Below, piece after piece: positions 61,085 through 64,000 of a DNA stretch of 64,000 bases. This DNA comes from Kuschelorhynchus macadamiae (taxonomy: Eukaryota > Arthropoda > Insecta > Coleoptera > Curculionidae), in NCBI GenBank assembly GCA_030620095.1, contig JAUTXW010002186.1, positions 310,001 through 374,000 of the forward strand, in the 5' to 3' direction. Positions within the stretch are counted from its first letter, which is position 1, and the number at the start of each line of letters is the position of its first letter. The notes under the pieces are model-generated. The model was not told the DNA's origin. It saw only the letters and a program-made list of their open reading frames with translations, and did no database searches. The translations under genes were made by a program, and so were the position numbers.

Positions 61085-61590
61085 AGTTTCCTCAGTTTTA
61101 TTGCCGGAACCAAGTATATATATTCTTCTACTGTTTCTATTGGTTGATTTTGTAGTAAGAATATTTTTTCGGTATTGTTGGATGGTATTACAGTTGTAAT
61201 TCTAATTTTTTAAAGATATTTACCAGTGAGAGGGGTGAACAGCTTAGGTTCTTGACGCACGCCTTTGAGAACGAGTATGTTTCTAGTTTGGGTATCTTCG
61301 CCTATTTAATGTACATGGTTGCATCCTGGTATATGTTTTTTTTCATTGTCACATCTAGAGTCGATTCTGACATTATTCAGGGACTTAAATATTGGTCGTA
61401 TGTTATCGAATGCTTTTTGAAAGTCTAGAAACCCTAGATTTAATGGGATATTGTATTTCTGTGCATATGTGTTTGTTTCTACTATAACCTCTATGAAATC
61501 CTATCTGTTTCACCTCTTTAGCATTTTAATAGACCTCTTCAATCATACGAGACAATACGTCGGTGAACAAACGAGAATCGATTTGTACCC
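61085..61590 (-). pseudogene. LINE reverse transcriptase remnant (RTE-like)
   Basis: The minus strand reads QIGFHRGYSRNKHI, then in another frame KYNIPLNLGFLDFQKAFDNI (block A with the catalytic D), NNVRIDSRCDNEK, TQTRNILVLKGVRQEPKLFT (usual RGVRQGDTLSPKLFT), ITTVIPSNNTEKIFLLQNQP and YIYLVPAIKLRKLN (YLG-type block). The FADD segment is missing between KLFT and the later block, so the RT has an internal deletion. The sequence resembles the abundant 'craniofacial development protein 2-like' LINEs of insects. Confidence 0.75.
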
Positions 61591-61837
61591 CGCTAAAAGT
61601 CTCTAGCAATACAGTTAGACCGGAGTATCTACGGTACCGGCTAGCGTCGCAATAGTAGTTTATCATAGTTGCCACCATGCAGATGCGGATCGTGGAGGTG
61701 CAACGACCGGTAATTGTCGATGTTACACCCGATAATTTCGACGATATTTATTGGTGTCCCATTTTAGTACAGGTTCAGATCGATAGGGGCGTTGCGTCAA
61801 GAAACCGAGCTCTCGAAATTATGATTTATATTAACTA

Positions 61838-62000
61838 CTAGCTGATGTACCCGCAGGCTCGCCCGGTTTATTGTAGCTAAATTACTAAATAGCAATTTTA
61901 AAAAAAAGCGTAAAAATCTGAAAAAATATCGAAGGGTAATTTTTTCACGATTACAATATTTCCTTTTTACTATTACCAATATAGCAAATGTTATAAATCA
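61838..62000 (-). mobile_element. Helitron-like 3' end next to a GTCTGTC-family end
   Basis: The minus strand ends GCGGGTACATCAG-CTAG|T, again CTRR plus T, with GGGCGAGC...GC-type hairpin potential inside. About 100 bp further in, TTTTTCACGATTACAATATT followed by TCCTTTTTAC matches the inverted start of the GTCTGTC repeats (40318-40360). This is the third CTAGT-type terminus in the window, all on the minus strand. Confidence 0.4.
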
Positions 62001-62289
62001 ACTATTTAGTTCCTATTTCGTTAACTAACGGGAGTAGTATTTAGACTATTTCTTATTTATTTAAAACTTCCCTGCAGACCTTACACAGAAATCCAATTCT
62101 GTTGTAATTAGTTTTACCATACGACCTAAATTTCTTTTTAAATTATTCTATTTTTGCTATTGTGTATATAGTACGTCCATAAAGTCACACAAATTTTATT
62201 TTGGACAAAAGTATTAAAATACGAAAAAAAATATATTAAATTGCTCTTTGTTAATAGTTATAATAAGTATGTATTGAAGGTAATCTTTT

Positions 62290-62763
62290 TTAAATGGTTT
62301 TTAGTCTCTATCGACGTATTGAGTTATTAGATATCGAGCTCTCCTATATTGTACCGTGTATAATGTAATAATGTCGAACAACATCAACAAACTATTCATA
62401 CTACAAAATCAATCAATACAAACATATATTTACTTGGTTTCCGCATTAAAATTGGGGAAACTAAACCCAAAACATGGGTTCTTTCCTTATTTTTTAACAA
62501 AACATGTATTTTAAACAGTTTAAGACATTTTTGTTTTGTTTCAAACATATTTTTAACTACAAGGTGACAATTATGTTTAAATAAAAAAATCATGTTTAAA
62601 ACACTTCTTTTGAACTCTGATATTATAGTTAATTATTATTAGATTAATGTATTAACTGTAGGTATATGTTTATTTTTTTAAGTTTAAAATAATTTAGAAC
62701 AAAACTGTTTAAAACAAGTAATGGTGTTTTAAACATATTTAGAACATGCTATAAGGTATCATC
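62290..62763 (+). pseudogene. LINE 3' remnant, opposite orientation to 61085-61590
   Basis: The plus strand reads NVIMSNNINKLFILQNQSIQ and TYIYLVSALKLGKLN, homologous to the 3' portion of the LINE remnant on the other strand. A TTTAAAC-rich tail follows to 62763. It is 5' truncated at about 62290. Confidence 0.55.
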
Positions 62764-64000
62764 CCCTCTAATTTTCTCATTTACTATCATTTGGGAAAAA
62801 TAAAAAAAAGTCATGCAGAGGAAATTTTTCACTCACCAAATCTGGTTTGTGATTTCCAATATCTTCCAACTTATAGAGTTGCTGACAAAAAGTGTGTTTC
62901 TTGAAATAGAAAACCCTGAACATTTTTAGCTCTTTAGAAAAAGATTAAAGTTTAATTAATTAAGTTATTAATGATAGTATTTGGATTTATTTGTAGACAA
63001 AAATCAATGAACTCTATACTCCGTACCTGGAGCGGCCCCGAGCATTGTCAAGATTTTTTTTAGGGGCAAATGTGACAAGGATGTCGTGTGGGAATGTCGT
63101 CTAGCTTCCACTCGTAACATTAAATGAGTTTATTTCTATATAAAAAAGTGGGCTTAAATTTTAGGTAGTTTGGTTTGTTTTTTTTTTTTTGGTTAAAAGT
63201 GCCCTTGTAAAATTGTTATTAAAGCTTTCGAGCGTGCCGAAAAATTTAGAAAAGCTGTGGTTTTAGTTGGTTTTATTCTAGTGGGATATTAACATCTATA
63301 CATTTAAAAGTGACTGATGCCATTCTTGTCCTATATTGATGCTTTACGTGCAAGTGATTAGATTTGTAGCGTAGAAAATGATTTTCAATTCAAAATCTAT
63401 ATACCTATTTACTTAAAAGACAAGGCGATTTTTTTTCTGCTTCGCCAGCAGCTCTCTTAAGGTTTTTTACACCTTTAAGAGTGGAATTTTAAAAAATTAA
63501 GAAATCAATTTTCAGAAAATAATTTTCAAAAGCCACTGACAAGTGAACTGTTTTAAAAACTCATGTGGTTAAAAAGATATTGTAAAAAAAAGAAAAATAC
63601 ATCTGACCTCCCTAGGGGCGAGTTTCCAAAAATCCTTTATTATCTTTTTATCTGTACCGGTTTCAAAAATAAGTCAGTGAGTGAATTTCGATTTTATAAT
63701 GTATAAATTAGTAAAGTGTAAAAGGTTTTACTAAAAATACTTTTTACGTTTTAGACTAATTTAATAACTCGTTATATAATTTTCAACGAATAACTCAAAT
63801 TTTCACTTATATAAAATCCTTGTGCGTTAGATTAAAGTGTACTAATGAATATTTTAATTTAACTTTAAAAAAAGAAAAAGGTTATTATATTTAACAAAAT
63901 AAAACTCGATGCAGATTTTTTTCCTACGCACCCGAAAAAAAAACATACAAATCTATAATTGCATTTATTAGAGAATATGCTCCATTATTTTCTCTAAATT
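62764..64000. other. Non-coding DNA, nothing recognised
   Basis: AT-rich to the end of the window. No exon or element boundary recognised. The cut at 64000 is arbitrary. Confidence 0.4.

Larger units (their letters stand above)
60669..62763. repeat. Long imperfect inverted repeat of LINE-derived sequence
   Basis: Left arm about 60669-61200 and right arm about 62300-62763 are inverted copies. Shared blocks include TTTAAA(A/G)(C/T)ACCATTACTTGTTTT, GTTTTA...AAACATAATT(C/G)(C/T)CACCTTG, AAAGAA(A/C)CCCAT, GGTTTAGTTTCC and TTGATTTTGTAGTA(A/T)GAAT. Both arms carry the same LINE frame (ILQNQ.I.T, YIYLV.A.KL.KLN) followed by the same TTTAAAC-rich tail, so they are two copies of one sequence in opposite orientation about 1.1 kb apart. 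Confidence 0.7.

Noticed and set aside
62160..62215. Mariner-like terminal motif (CGTCCATAAAGTC)
   Set aside because: Only one weak end, no partner inverted end and no transposase nearby.

Overview
This is AT-rich arthropod nuclear DNA, almost certainly insect and possibly beetle (low confidence on order). The evidence is long (TA)n arrays, Pol III-type tRNA sequence, and remnants of many eukaryotic transposon families (Tc1/mariner, DUF4817-type mariner-like, CR1/jockey- and RTE-like LINEs, Penelope-like, Helitron, Crypton-like). There are no prokaryotic operons, Shine-Dalgarno sites or CRISPR arrays. The only convincing host protein-coding segment is one 309-bp exon (45243-45551, + strand) coding a single cadherin repeat of a Fat-type or other large cadherin, bounded by clean AG/GT splice sites with phase 0 at both ends. 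Much of the window is therefore probably a very large, transposon-filled intron of that gene. A 72-nt tRNA-Thr(AGT)-like gene lies at 16989-17060 on the minus strand.

Layout. 1-2840: no gene seen. 2845-4215: a dispersed repeat ('GTCTGTC' family) holding a transposase fragment. 6345-7795: LINE remnant. 8744-9355: Helitron 3' end with helicase remnant, followed by a satellite-like block to 9970. 12362-12518: foldback element. 20798-23111: decayed Tc1-like element with ~220-bp inverted ends. 24015-25065: second GTCTGTC copy. 27735-28600: maT-like and Crypton-like fragments. 29032-29153: second foldback. 29825-30760, 33100-33950 and 37085-37410: LINE remnants. 32052-34990: decayed copies of an unnamed transposase-like family, one joined to a LINE. 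35994-39100: a dense cluster of a Helitron-like end, a tandem hammerhead-ribozyme repeat, a 5'-truncated Penelope-like element with inverted terminal copies and its own hammerhead-like core, two long (TA)n arrays and a tRNA-like sequence lacking the anticodon arm. 40318-41540: third GTCTGTC copy. 45243-45551: cadherin exon. 46770-48705: decayed copy of a second unnamed mobile-type protein with an internal duplication. 50883-52406: the youngest-looking transposon, a nearly intact DD41D mariner-like element broken by one 7-bp duplication. 52727-54895: several inverted-repeat elements sharing TACAGGG ends. 59280-62763: Tc1 fragment, RTE-like LINE pieces in a large inverted repeat, and a Helitron-like end.

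Nothing here works as a pathway. What is coherent is the mobile DNA: at least four element ends abut (TA)n arrays, several unrelated elements carry TACAGGG termini, and two independent hammerhead-type self-cleaving RNA candidates lie within 2 kb beside a Penelope-like GIY-YIG endonuclease remnant. The 307-bp tandem hammerhead unit fits the published pattern of small PLE-dependent retrozymes and is the strongest candidate here for a little-described system. All alignments were made by eye; family names rest on remembered motifs, not on database searches.
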